Source: Sphingomonas sp. DG1-23 (GTDB lineage: Bacteria > Pseudomonadota > Alphaproteobacteria > Sphingomonadales > Sphingomonadaceae). Taken from it: a stretch of DNA of 64,000 nucleotides. Positions within the stretch are counted from its first letter, which is position 1. Each line of letters opens with the position of its first letter. The notes below the pieces were generated by a model. That model was not told the DNA's origin and made no database searches. It worked only from the letters and a program-made list of their open reading frames with translations. Location of the stretch: NCBI RefSeq assembly GCF_030730875.1, contig NZ_JAVAMA010000006.1:1-64000 (forward strand), read 5' to 3'. Below are positions 35,172 to 44,503 of this stretch, in pieces. Position numbers and translations under genes: made by a program.

Positions 35172-35196
35172 GCCTTCAGCGAACGGGACGCTGAAG
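35172..35196. other. Perfect 9-bp stem-loop upstream of the mprF operon
   Basis: CCTTCAGCG / CGCTGAAGG with a 7-base loop lies between the RTX gene stop and the mprF operon start, both on the minus strand. It lacks a T-run; it could end RTX read-through or be an operator. A small plus-strand frame across this region (35148-35402) has no ribosome site and is not called. Confidence 0.4.
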
Positions 35197-35366
35197 GAAA
35201 GATGAGCAAAAATTCATCTGAGCCCGGAGCGGGCGGAGGTGCCGACCAGTCGCGCGAGGATCGCCAGCGTGCCGTCCGCGGATGCGACGATTTGCGCGGC
35301 GCAGTCGAGCAAATGCCCAGGATCGAGCGCGCCGGTCAGGACCCCCGGCGCGTGAAAGCGGCGGCG

Positions 35367-38300
35367 TTAGAGAAGGAAGTCGTGGCTGCCGAGCCCGGTT
35401 GATCCCAGCGTCGTCACCGCGATGCTGAAATCCGCGACACGATCACCGTTCATATCCGCCTCGACAATCCAGCTGCTTCCGCTGCCATAGACTCGCAACT
35501 GCCCCGCCACACCGCCGAACGCGGCGCCGCCAATGAAGGCGAAGGCCAGATCGTTCGCGGCCTGGCCGTTCGCATCGATCGCGGTCAGATCGATGACGTC
35601 GCCCGCGGCGAAATCGGCGATCGTGTCTCGCGCGCCCATGGCTGCGCCCCCGAACACGAAGCGGTCATTGCCGCCGCCGCCGGTCAGCACGTTCGCGCCC
35701 GCGTCGCCCGCCAGCACGTCGCCGAACGCGGAGCCGATCAGGTTTTCGATGCTCGCCAAGGTGTCGATCCCGGCGCCGCCGGTCCGCTGCTCCTCGACGA
35801 TCGCGAGGTCGACTGCGACTGCTCCGGCGGCACCGGCATAGCTCGCGGTATCGGTCCCCGCGCCGCCGAACAGCGTGTCGTCGCCGTCGCCACCCTCGAT
35901 CCAGTCGTCGCCGACGCCGCCCCACAGGCTTTCGTTGCCGCTGCCGCCCGTGATCCAGTCGGCGCCTCCCGCGCCTTGCAGCCAGTCGGCAGTCGCGCCG
36001 CCCTTCAGGCTGTCGGCATGGGCCGAGCCGAGCAGCACCTCGACCGACACCAGCGTATCCACGCCGCCGCCATACGTGTTCTGCTCCTCGGCCGACAGAT
36101 CGACGGTCACGCCCGATCCCGCCGCGCCATAGTCGGCGGTGTCGATGCCGTCGCCTCCGTCGATCGTGTCGTCGCCGGCACCACCGTCGAGCAGATCGTC
36201 GCCATCGCCGCCGAGCAGCAGGTCGTGCCCGTCGCCTGCACGGATCTGGTCATCGCCCGTGCCGCCATAGAGCGTATCGCGGCCGCTGACGCCGACCCCG
36301 TCGCCGAAGAGGACGTCGTCGCCGTCGCCGCCATCGATCAGATCGTCGCCGGCCTCGCCGCCGATCTGGTCGTCCCCGTCATCGCCATACAGCGCGTCGT
36401 TGCCGTCGAACCCGAACAGCCGGTCGCGGCCCGTACCGCCATGGACGATATCGTCCCCGCCATCGCCCTGGAGCAGGTCGTCGCCCGCGTCGCCCGACAG
36501 CAGGTCGTTACCCTCGCCGCCATAGAGCGTGTCGTTGCCTTCGTCGCCATGCGCGTCGTCGGCGCCGTCATTGCCGAAAATCTGGTCCGCGCCCGTGCCG
36601 CCCGAGATCAGATCGCCGCGCGCGCTGCCATAGACGGTGTCGTCGCCGCCGCGCGCCGTCGCGCGCCAGGCGATGCCGTCCAGATGGATGACGTCGCCTG
36701 CCGCGGCCGAGCCGACCTCCTCGCCTCCAAGATGGCTGCCGTGCAGCACGGTCGCGTCGTTGAAGCCCAGCGCCTGCGCCTGGAAATAATTCTGCAGGAT
36801 CGTGATCGCGATCGGCGCGTCGCTCGCCATCAATGCGTCGAAGGTCGTGGGGTCCTGACGGTATTGGTTGGCGAAATGCGCCAGCCCGACCATGTTCTGG
36901 AGCAGCACGAACGCGTCGGGGGTGGCGAACGCCGACTCGCCGCCGCCGCTCGCTTCGATCTGCGCCTTCCACAAATCATAAGCCTTGGCGAGGATGGCGT
37001 TGCCGGTGTGGAAGTTCATGTGGTGGAGGACCGCGCCGATCCCGCCGAGCACCACCGTCGCCGGGTCCTTGCTCTGCACCAGCCGATTGCTCTCGGGGCC
37101 GGCAAAGGCGGCGTATTTCTCGTCGTAATGCTTCTTGCCCCAGACCATGGTGAGGCTGTCGTAGCGCGGGTCGAACGACGCTTCCTGACCGACGAAATCA
37201 ATCACCGCGTTGAGGCGGACGGCGAAGGCGTCGGAAAGCGCGCGGACAGCGGCGCGCATCTCGTTGTTCGAATCCTTCGAATAATTCCAGTCGTCGGGCC
37301 CGTGGACGAAGGCGTCCTGCCCGGGATCGTAATGCACGCCGAAAAACGCCTGCGGGCTGTCGTTGCGGATCCAGTCGACGACCTTGTTGAAGAATCCCGA
37401 TATCGCTCCGTCGAACAGATCGTCGAGCAGTTCGAACACCACCGATCCCGCCACCGCGCCGACGCCGGCGCCGAGGATCGCGCCCAGCCCGTTGAAGATG
37501 CTGGTGCCGATCGCGCTCCAGGCGGCGACGCCGAACAGGTCGCCTACCGCACCCATCGTGATCGAGCCGATCGCCTCGCCGAGCACGCTCGATCCGATCA
37601 CCGAGCCGAGCTGGCTGACCAGCGCCTCGGGCAGGCTGTCGATGTTGACGAACAGCTGCGCCAGCTGGTTGCCGGCATAGTTGACGAAGAAGTCGCCGAG
37701 CATGTTCTGGATCTCGGCGAGCGAGAACTGGCCGGCAAATTCGTGGAACACCTGCTCGATGTCGAGCGAGTCGATCTCGCCGCCGAGGAAATCGACCGCA
37801 CTGACGAACTGGTCGGTCACGAACTCGTTGATCTTGCCGTTGAGCAGCTTGGCGAGCCACTGCTCGATCTGGTTATCGCCGTCGAGCCCGAGGATGTCGT
37901 CGACGATCTTCTTGTCGAGCGCCTGGAAGTCCACCAGCAGATTGGCGACCGCGCCGCCCAGCACCTTGTTGAACTCGACGCCGTCGAGCACGTCCTTGTC
38001 GGGGACGACGTCGAAATAATTGTCGACGATGTTGTTGATGACCGGCGCCAGCACGCCGTTGCCGATCGTGCCGATCGCTCCCGTCCATGCGGGGCTGAGG
38101 CCCGAAGTCAGCGACGTCAGGATTTCGGTGAGACCGACCTTGGCATAGGTTTTCGCGATCTCGGGGACGAAGGCGGCGCGAAAATGGTCATAGACCGCGT
38201 CGAAGCCGTCGCCGAGGATTCGGCTGACATCGGCGCGGTCCGGCAACTCGAGGTCGAGCAGGCTGTCGGCGATCTCGTTCGACAGCGGCTGCAGGATCTC

Positions 38301-38852
38301 GCTGGCGAGCAATTGCCGCAGCGCGGTCCCCGCCGCCTGCGCGACGCCGTGCTCGAACCCCTCGATCTGGCCGACCGCGAGATCGACATAGCGACCGACA
38401 AAGTCGTCGAGCTTGTCCTGGATCTCGTCCTGGATCTTCAGCTGGTAGCTATGGTCCTCGCGCAGCTTCCTGGTATCGATATCGATCGAGAAGATGCTGT
38501 CCGGGAGTCCCTCGAGCAGTGAGCGTGGCCATCCGCCGAGCGCATAGTTGAAATCGAGGGTGAGGTGCGGATCGCCATTGGCATCGACGGTCGCGCCGCG
38601 CTGGGCGACGACCTGGACGAGCTTGCCGCTCCGATCGAGCCCGAGCACGTCGTCGAGCAGGTAGTTGATCGTTTTGAGCAGGTCGCCGGAGGGCGCCGCG
38701 GCCGCACCGGTCGGGCTTGCAGCCTGCGCCGCACTGGTAGCGAGATGACTGGTCGCGCTTAATACGACCCCGGCCAAAGCCGGTCCCAGTGCGGGTGCCC
38801 CGCCAGTATCACCCGAGGCATCCCCTGCATGCCCGGCAAACAGTGTAGCCAC
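35367..38852 (-). CDS. Large RTX (calcium-binding nonapeptide repeat) exoprotein
   Basis: 1161 residues. Residues about 735-910 are a run of GGxGxDxLx nonapeptides (e.g. GGEGNDLLSGDAGDDLLQGD), with further blocks around 950-1000 and 1035-1070. The end is serralysin-type (DTIADFAAGDVIDLTAIDANG ... DFSIAV), the usual type-I secretion signal region. There is no Sec signal. The first about 700 residues are not a protease or lipase I recognise; they contain many amphipathic helices and a long Gly/Ala-rich hydrophobic stretch (about 414-477, e.g. GAILGAGVGAVAGSVVFELL) that could insert into membranes. GTG 38852 is preferred for its GGAGG spacing; GTG 38858 is possible. No type-I exporter genes are adjacent. 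Confidence 0.85.
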   Translation of the reverse strand: MATLFAGHAGDASGDTGGAPALGPALAGVVLSATSHLATSAAQAASPTGAAAAPSGDLLKTINYLLDDVLGLDRSGKLVQVVAQRGATVDANGDPHLTLDFNYALGGWPRSLLEGLPDSIFSIDIDTRKLREDHSYQLKIQDEIQDKLDDFVGRYVDLAVGQIEGFEHGVAQAAGTALRQLLASEILQPLSNEIADSLLDLELPDRADVSRILGDGFDAVYDHFRAAFVPEIAKTYAKVGLTEILTSLTSGLSPAWTGAIGTIGNGVLAPVINNIVDNYFDVVPDKDVLDGVEFNKVLGGAVANLLVDFQALDKKIVDDILGLDGDNQIEQWLAKLLNGKINEFVTDQFVSAVDFLGGEIDSLDIEQVFHEFAGQFSLAEIQNMLGDFFVNYAGNQLAQLFVNIDSLPEALVSQLGSVIGSSVLGEAIGSITMGAVGDLFGVAAWSAIGTSIFNGLGAILGAGVGAVAGSVVFELLDDLFDGAISGFFNKVVDWIRNDSPQAFFGVHYDPGQDAFVHGPDDWNYSKDSNNEMRAAVRALSDAFAVRLNAVIDFVGQEASFDPRYDSLTMVWGKKHYDEKYAAFAGPESNRLVQSKDPATVVLGGIGAVLHHMNFHTGNAILAKAYDLWKAQIEASGGGESAFATPDAFVLLQNMVGLAHFANQYRQDPTTFDALMASDAPIAITILQNYFQAQALGFNDATVLHGSHLGGEEVGSAAAGDVIHLDGIAWRATARGGDDTVYGSARGDLISGGTGADQIFGNDGADDAHGDEGNDTLYGGEGNDLLSGDAGDDLLQGDGGDDIVHGGTGRDRLFGFDGNDALYGDDGDDQIGGEAGDDLIDGGDGDDVLFGDGVGVSGRDTLYGGTGDDQIRAGDGHDLLLGGDGDDLLDGGAGDDTIDGGDGIDTADYGAAGSGVTVDLSAEEQNTYGGGVDTLVSVEVLLGSAHADSLKGGATADWLQGAGGADWITGGSGNESLWGGVGDDWIEGGDGDDTLFGGAGTDTASYAGAAGAVAVDLAIVEEQRTGGAGIDTLASIENLIGSAFGDVLAGDAGANVLTGGGGNDRFVFGGAAMGARDTIADFAAGDVIDLTAIDANGQAANDLAFAFIGGAAFGGVAGQLRVYGSGSSWIVEADMNGDRVADFSIAVTTLGSTGLGSHDFLL

Positions 38853-38968
38853 GATCACCTCCCCCAGTGCGAGCTGTCACCGTTGTGACGCATCGCCGGG
38901 GTCGTGTCGATCGAGTCGTGCACTGATTGTCACCACAATGGACAAAACGATGGCAATCAGCGGCGCCC

Positions 38969-40975
38969 TTATTCGCGTACCCGTTTTCCGTCCTCGAAGG
39001 CGTTCCAGACGTCGAAGCGGAAGCTGCGGGCAGGGCGCTCGGTGCGGACTTCGAAGACCAGCGACTCTTTCGAGGACGCACCCTGGGGGCGCCGCACGCT
39101 GACGGTGGCGATGTGGATTCCCGGCGCGATCCTGCCGGGGAGGCGATAGCGCCACAGATGCGAGCCGTGATCGGCGACCGAACCCTGCGGCTGGGGCGGC
39201 GCAGACGGATGGCGTTCCTGGCGCCCCTGAATGAAGCCCTGATTCTCGGGGATGCCCGATCTGCTCGCGATCGCGGTGCGCGCGACGGTGAGCTGGCGCT
39301 GGAGCGCAAACGGGTCGGCATAGTCCGGCCCCTCGCGGCCGGGTTCGCCGCGCGCGGCCTGGGTGCGCTCCATCGGAGTCGGCGTGCCGCCGTCGATCGA
39401 TACCGTCACCTTGGTCCGCGTGTCGCCGAGCCAGACATTGGCGGTGAGCCAGCTGCCGGCGGTCAGATCGGCCGGGGTCAGCAGCTTCTCGTCGGGCAGA
39501 TCCTGCACGCTGAGCGGCGGCACCGGATCGCGGGTCTTGCGGTCGGCATTGCGCCACGCGAGCAGCCTTGCCGCCCATTCACGGAAGGCGGGGGTGTTGA
39601 CGGAGAGCCACATGGCTTTCTCCGGGCGCTCGCCGATCGCGCGATAATCCAGCTGATAGCCGCTGCCACGGACGCGCATGTCGATATAGCCCCGCGGCGA
39701 TCCATCCCCCTGCAGGCTCATCGGGATCCCGGCGACGTCATAGTCGCCGCCCCACCAATCGCCTGCGACCGCGCCCGCCACGACATGGCGGAAGGGAAGG
39801 CTGGTCACGCCCACTGCCTGTTTCCAGCCCTCGAACGAATCTCCGGGGGCGAGATTTTCGAGCGTGTGGCTGTGCCCCGAAAGGTCGAGCGCCTTGCGGC
39901 CCGCGAGCATCGCATGGACCTCGGGCGCATTCTGGGTCTGGTGCGCCCATTCCTTGCGATTGTCGAAGCCGACGAGCGGGATGTGATGGCCGAGCACGAT
40001 CAGCTTGGCGGGGTCGGTGGCGGCGACCAGATTGGCCATGAACGCCATCTGATCATCGGTGAAGCGGCCGTTATAGCTCTTCTGCGGATATTCGACGCAG
40101 AAGGGGCGGGTGCCGGCGCGGTTATCGGCTTCGCCGCAGGGATAGGAAACATTGTCGAGGCCGATGAACAACACGTCGCCGATCTCGAAGGCATAGGTTG
40201 CCGGACCATAATCGCGACGCCACGTATCCGAGCTGTCGGCGTCGCGATCGGCGTCCGAATCATAATCGTGATTGCCCTGCACCCACCATTGCGGGACCTT
40301 GAGCGCGCCCAGCACTTCGGCGAGCCGCGGGATCAGGCCGAGATCGTCGCCGACCAGATCGCCCAGCGCGAACAGACAGGCGGGAGGCGTGCCGCCGCGG
40401 TCGGCGAGCTCGCGCACCAGCGAATCGCGGGCATAGCCGATCTCGTCGCCCGAATAGACCTGGACGTCGCCGAGCACGGCGCAATTGAAGTCCTTGCCTG
40501 CCTTGCTCGGCGCCAGCGGAAAGTTGATCGCGACGGGCAAGGGGCCGGTCGGCGCCAGGCCGCCGAAGCGCATCCGTTTTGGCGAACCCGCGGGCTTGTG
40601 GGTATAGGCGAACTGGGGGACGAAGTTGCGATCGGTCGGGACGCGCCAGCCGCTCGGCTGGACGACGAAGACGCTCATGTCGCTGCGCACCGGCAGCGCA
40701 TAGCGCCCGTCGGCGCCGGTCTTCACCACCTCGCGACCGTTGGAGACCTTGACCCCGGCGACGCCGCGTTCGCCGGCATCGAGCCGGCCGTCGCGGTTGC
40801 GGTCGTCGAACACCCTGCCGCGGATCGTCGCGGGGTCGGGAGCGTCGCCGCGCACCACGTCGATGCGCGCGAACCAGGGCGTGTCGACCGGCGATTGCGC
40901 CTCGGCGGTCGCGCTGCCCAGCGCCGCACTGCCGGCCGACGCGAGCAGCCCCGCACGCCGAACCCATTTCGTCAT
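38969..40975 (-). CDS. Exported calcineurin-like metallophosphoesterase
   Basis: 668 residues with a signal peptide (TKWVRRAGLLASAGSAALGSATAEAQ). Three-part architecture: an SdrD-B-like beta domain (GRVFDDRNRDGRLDAGERGVAGVKV, about 47-75), a metallophosphoesterase core with GDVQVY, GDLVGDD, QGNHDYD, LGHHIPL and SGHSHTLEN metal motifs, and a C-terminal MetallophosC-type domain. It probably cleaves phosphate esters in the periplasm. GGGAGGAATTCG precedes ATG 40975. Divergent from an Oar-like TonB receptor across a 392-base region, so the two may be co-regulated. Confidence 0.85.
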   Translation of the reverse strand: MTKWVRRAGLLASAGSAALGSATAEAQSPVDTPWFARIDVVRGDAPDPATIRGRVFDDRNRDGRLDAGERGVAGVKVSNGREVVKTGADGRYALPVRSDMSVFVVQPSGWRVPTDRNFVPQFAYTHKPAGSPKRMRFGGLAPTGPLPVAINFPLAPSKAGKDFNCAVLGDVQVYSGDEIGYARDSLVRELADRGGTPPACLFALGDLVGDDLGLIPRLAEVLGALKVPQWWVQGNHDYDSDADRDADSSDTWRRDYGPATYAFEIGDVLFIGLDNVSYPCGEADNRAGTRPFCVEYPQKSYNGRFTDDQMAFMANLVAATDPAKLIVLGHHIPLVGFDNRKEWAHQTQNAPEVHAMLAGRKALDLSGHSHTLENLAPGDSFEGWKQAVGVTSLPFRHVVAGAVAGDWWGGDYDVAGIPMSLQGDGSPRGYIDMRVRGSGYQLDYRAIGERPEKAMWLSVNTPAFREWAARLLAWRNADRKTRDPVPPLSVQDLPDEKLLTPADLTAGSWLTANVWLGDTRTKVTVSIDGGTPTPMERTQAARGEPGREGPDYADPFALQRQLTVARTAIASRSGIPENQGFIQGRQERHPSAPPQPQGSVADHGSHLWRYRLPGRIAPGIHIATVSVRRPQGASSKESLVFEVRTERPARSFRFDVWNAFEDGKRVRE

Positions 40976-41367
40976 CGAATTCCTCCCACCCGTCACCGCC
41001 ATAATGTGGCCGATAAAATCAACATTAAAAACACAAAACCCGCATGGCCTGTCGTGACCATGCGACGACTCCGATTCGCATCCCAATTGCGCTGGCCGGC
41101 TTGGCAAGGTTTTGAAATACGCGGAAAATATTGAGTTTCCGGTAGTGTTAGACGTGCTGGCCGCGCAGATCTGCATCAACCAACATCATGTTTCGGCGTC
41201 GTGACACCCGCACAGTTTTTCCGTGCCATCGTCAAAAATGTTGCCTTTGTGCCCGAGTGTCACAAAAACTCCACGTGCTGACCATAGGTGCCGATGCGAA
41301 GGCGGCGGCGCAACCGGGCGCCGCGCTCTCGCCGATCCATGCTCGAATCCAATCAAGGGGACTTATC
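40976..41367. promoter_or_regulatory. Divergent promoter region, phosphoesterase / Oar-like receptor
   Basis: 392 bases, AT-richer than its surroundings (runs such as AAAATCAACATTAAAAACACAAAA near 41015). An inverted pair GTGACAC (41201-41207) and GTGTCAC (41257-41263) sits on the receptor side. A TTGAAATAC...GAAAATATT segment near 41111-41135 could hold promoter elements. No gene is seen. Confidence 0.45.
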
Positions 41368-44300
41368 GTGAAGTGCTTTTCGCGAAGCGCGCGGCCTGCC
41401 GCGCTGATCCGTGCTGCGTTGCTGCTCGGCGTGGCGATGCCGGCAGGGGCGATCCTCACGCCCGCCGCGCACGCCCAGGACTATACCAACGTCACCGCCT
41501 CGGGTCGGGTGACCGGCGAGGACGGCGCGCCGCTCGCCGGCGCCACGGTCACGATCACCTCGTCGGACCGCGGCGTCTCGCGATCGGTGCAGACCAACGA
41601 CGCGGGTGCTTACAGCCTCGCCCAGCTTCCGCCGGGAGCGTACGACTTCCGCGTCACCGCGGACGGGCATGCGCCCTATGAGGAAGCCCGCGTCGAGCTC
41701 ACCGCGAACAACGGCGCGGCCAACAGCTTCCGCCTCGCCCCCGAGGCCGCCGGTGCGGAGATCGTCGTCCGCGGATCCCGCGTACGCACCGCCGACTTCA
41801 ACGACGCCACCACCGGCGCGGTGATCGAACTCGCCGAGATCGATCAGCGCGTGCCGGTCGCGCGCTCGCTGCAGGACGTGATCCTGCTCTCGCCCGGCGT
41901 CGTGCGCGGCGCCTCGGGCAATGGCGCCTTCGCCAATTCGGTCGCGGTCAGCGGCTCGGCGATCACCGAGAACGCATTCTTCGTCAACGGGCTCAACATC
42001 ACCAATTTCCGCATGGGTCTGACGCCCGTCGAGGTGCCGTACGATTTCTACAAGACGGTCGAGGTGAAGACCGGCGGCTTCGCAGCCGAGTTCGGCCGCG
42101 CCACCGGCGGCGTGATCAACGCGGTGACCAAATCGGGCACCAACGAATATCACGCCAGCGTGCTCGGCACTTGGGAGCCCAACGGCCTGCGCGCGTCGTC
42201 GCCCGGCACGATCGAGACCGACAATGCCGACGCGACCGCCACGCGGCGCGAGTTGATCTTCCAGGCGAGCGGCCCGGTCATCAAGGACCGGCTGTTCTTC
42301 TACGGCCTGTACAATCTGCGAGACTTCACCTCCTTCACCCCCGATGCCGACCAGGACAATGCCACCGAGGTCAAGAACCGCAGTCCGTTCTGGGGCATCA
42401 AGCTCGACGGCTACATCACCGACGACCATCATCTCGAATTCACCTATTTCGACAGCACCAACGACACCCGCACGCGCAGCCTGAACTATGACCGCGCCAG
42501 CGGCGATCGCGGCGAGGTGGTCGGCGGCACCAACCAGCGTGCGGGTGGGATCAACTATGTCGGCCGCTATACCGGCACCTTCGCGCCCTGGCTGACAATT
42601 TCGGCGGCGTACGGCGTCAACAAATTGCGCGACGGCTCGCTGCCGCTCGACATCACCAACGAGAAGGTGCTCGACTATCGCAGCAATCCCGCGGGCACCG
42701 ATATCGGCCTCAATCGCGTCAGCGACGCCTGGGGCCAGACCGACGACAAGCGCGACTTCTACCGCGCCGATGTCGACTTCAACTTCCAGTTGCTCGGCGG
42801 GCACCATCTGCGTGTCGGCTATGACCACGAGACCAACGAGTCGACCCAGATCCATCAGACGATGGGCGACGGTTTCTACAAGATCTTCACCGCCAATGCC
42901 GAAACCGCGACGCGGCTCGGCATCCCCGTGGGCAGCGATTATTATACCACGCGCGTCTACCGGAATAACGGCGAGACCACGGTCAAGAACGAAGCCTTCT
43001 ACATCGAGGACGATTGGTCGCTGTTCGACGATCGCGTCAAGCTGCAGCTCGGCCTGCGCAACGATCGCTTCAGCAATCAGGGCGTCGACGGCAAATCCTA
43101 TTACGAATCGGGCAACCAATGGGCGCCGCGCCTCGGCGCCTCGGTCGACATGTTCGGCGACGGGCGCACCAAGGCCTATGGCTTTTTCGGCAAATACGCG
43201 CTGCCGATGGCAGGCGACATCAACCTCAACGTCGCCGGCGGCCTCGTCACCTATACGCGCTACAATCGGTTCAACGGGCTGAATCCGGGGGACAATACGC
43301 CGGTCGCCGGCGCCGCGATCCTCGGCCCGACCAATTTCCGCGCCTGCCCCGACACCGGAACGGTCAATTGCGAGGTCTCGGCCGACGGCACGCCCGCCGA
43401 CTATTCGGGGGCGATCGCGCATAATCTCGAGCCGCAATCGGTCAACGAGTTCATCCTCGGCGGCGAGCACCAGTTCAGCGAGAGCATCCGCGTCGGCGCC
43501 TATTTCACCCACCGGTCGCTGCAGAACGCGATCGAGGACATCTCGATCGATTATGGCGCGCGGGCCTATTGCGTCGACGCCGGCTTCACCGTCGCGCAGT
43601 GCACCGCGGCTTATCGCGGCGGCAGCAACTGGACGATCGCCAATCCGGGCCGCGACGTGGTGGTCCGCATCAATCCGCTGCCCGACGGCACTACGCCGGT
43701 GGTCACGCTGCGCGCCGAGGACCTGCGCTACCCGAAGCCGCAGCGGAACTATAATTCGCTCACCCTCACCTTCGATCGCAAGTTCGACGGGCTGTGGGGG
43801 CTTTCGGGCTCCTACACCTGGGCGATGGACAAGGGAAATTACGAGGGCGGCGTCCGCTCTGAGAATGGCCAGCTCGCGGTCAATCGCTCGGCCGACTTCG
43901 ACTCGCCGGGCTTCACCAACGGCGCTTATGGCTATCTGCCGAATGATCGCCGCCACACGCTCAAGATGTTCGGCAGCTACCGGCCGTTCAAATTCCTCGA
44001 CCTCGGCGGCAATTTGCTCGTCCAGTCGCCGCAGAATTACAGCTGCATCGGCACCGTGCCGCAGGCAGTCGACGAGGCGGCCTATGGCTATCACGGCTAC
44101 AGCTATTATTGCCGCGGCGAGCTGATCCCGCGCGGCACCGCCTTCAAGGGCGACTGGCTCACCCAGATCGATGCGAGCGCCGTGGCGCGCCTGCCGCTGC
44201 CCGCCGGGCTCGAGGGATCGCTGCGGTTCGACGTGTTCAACCTGTTCAACATGAAGGCAGTGACGGTCTACAATCAGTCGGGCGAGTTGAGCGACGGCTC

Positions 44301-44379
44301 GGCCAATCCGCTCTATCGCACCCCGACGACCTACCAGTCGCCGCGCTATATGCGTCTACAGTTCCGCCTCGGCTTCTGA
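41368..44379 (+). CDS. Oar-like TonB-dependent receptor with carboxypeptidase-regulatory-like domain
   Basis: 1003 residues. A signal peptide (to HAQ, about residue 37) is followed by a carboxypeptidase-regulatory-like beta domain (SGRVTGEDGAPLAGATVTITSSDRG ... GAYSLAQLPPGAYDFRV), then a plug (VARSLQDVILLSPGVVRG, ITENAFFVNGLNITNFRMG, VEVKTGGFAAEFGRATGGVINAVTKSG) and a large barrel ending in Phe (RLGF). GTG 41368 with AAGGGGA upstream is chosen because it places the signal peptide at the N-terminus. It probably imports an oligomeric substrate (peptide, glycan or phospho-compound). Divergent from the metallophosphoesterase. Confidence 0.88.
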   Translation: MKCFSRSARPAALIRAALLLGVAMPAGAILTPAAHAQDYTNVTASGRVTGEDGAPLAGATVTITSSDRGVSRSVQTNDAGAYSLAQLPPGAYDFRVTADGHAPYEEARVELTANNGAANSFRLAPEAAGAEIVVRGSRVRTADFNDATTGAVIELAEIDQRVPVARSLQDVILLSPGVVRGASGNGAFANSVAVSGSAITENAFFVNGLNITNFRMGLTPVEVPYDFYKTVEVKTGGFAAEFGRATGGVINAVTKSGTNEYHASVLGTWEPNGLRASSPGTIETDNADATATRRELIFQASGPVIKDRLFFYGLYNLRDFTSFTPDADQDNATEVKNRSPFWGIKLDGYITDDHHLEFTYFDSTNDTRTRSLNYDRASGDRGEVVGGTNQRAGGINYVGRYTGTFAPWLTISAAYGVNKLRDGSLPLDITNEKVLDYRSNPAGTDIGLNRVSDAWGQTDDKRDFYRADVDFNFQLLGGHHLRVGYDHETNESTQIHQTMGDGFYKIFTANAETATRLGIPVGSDYYTTRVYRNNGETTVKNEAFYIEDDWSLFDDRVKLQLGLRNDRFSNQGVDGKSYYESGNQWAPRLGASVDMFGDGRTKAYGFFGKYALPMAGDINLNVAGGLVTYTRYNRFNGLNPGDNTPVAGAAILGPTNFRACPDTGTVNCEVSADGTPADYSGAIAHNLEPQSVNEFILGGEHQFSESIRVGAYFTHRSLQNAIEDISIDYGARAYCVDAGFTVAQCTAAYRGGSNWTIANPGRDVVVRINPLPDGTTPVVTLRAEDLRYPKPQRNYNSLTLTFDRKFDGLWGLSGSYTWAMDKGNYEGGVRSENGQLAVNRSADFDSPGFTNGAYGYLPNDRRHTLKMFGSYRPFKFLDLGGNLLVQSPQNYSCIGTVPQAVDEAAYGYHGYSYYCRGELIPRGTAFKGDWLTQIDASAVARLPLPAGLEGSLRFDVFNLFNMKAVTVYNQSGELSDGSANPLYRTPTTYQSPRYMRLQFRLGF

Positions 44380-44391
44380 GGCGAAGTGACC

Positions 44392-44425
44392 GACGATGGG
44401 CCGGCGATCCGGCCGGCCCGTCGTC
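44392..44425 (+). terminator. Strong stem-loop after the Oar-like receptor gene
   Basis: GACGATGGGCCGG pairs with CCGGCCCGTCGTC (one G-T pair) around an 8-base loop, 13 bases after the stop. No T-run follows, so termination efficiency is uncertain. Confidence 0.45.
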
Positions 44426-44503
44426 TGCGACCGCGATGCGATTGACGGGCCGGGCAGGCGGCTGCACCGTCGCCACATGCCAGACGAGGGGAGGACGGCC
44501 ATA

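Noticed and set aside
35148..35402. 84-residue plus-strand frame between the mprF operon and the RTX gene
   Set aside because: No ribosome site, overlaps the RTX 3' end and contains the 35172 stem-loop; coding is unsupported.
35860..36650. Short tandem DNA repeats resembling a CRISPR array
   Set aside because: They encode the RTX nonapeptides; the period is 27 bases, with no conserved repeat plus unique spacers and no cas genes.
35976..38522. 848-residue plus-strand frame opposite the RTX gene
   Set aside because: Antisense shadow caused by high GC and repetitive Asp/Gly codons; the minus strand has the RTX repeats and the ribosome site.
41353..44094. 913-residue minus-strand frame opposite the Oar-like receptor
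   Set aside because: Antisense shadow of a clearly recognisable receptor; no domain is recognisable in the minus frame.
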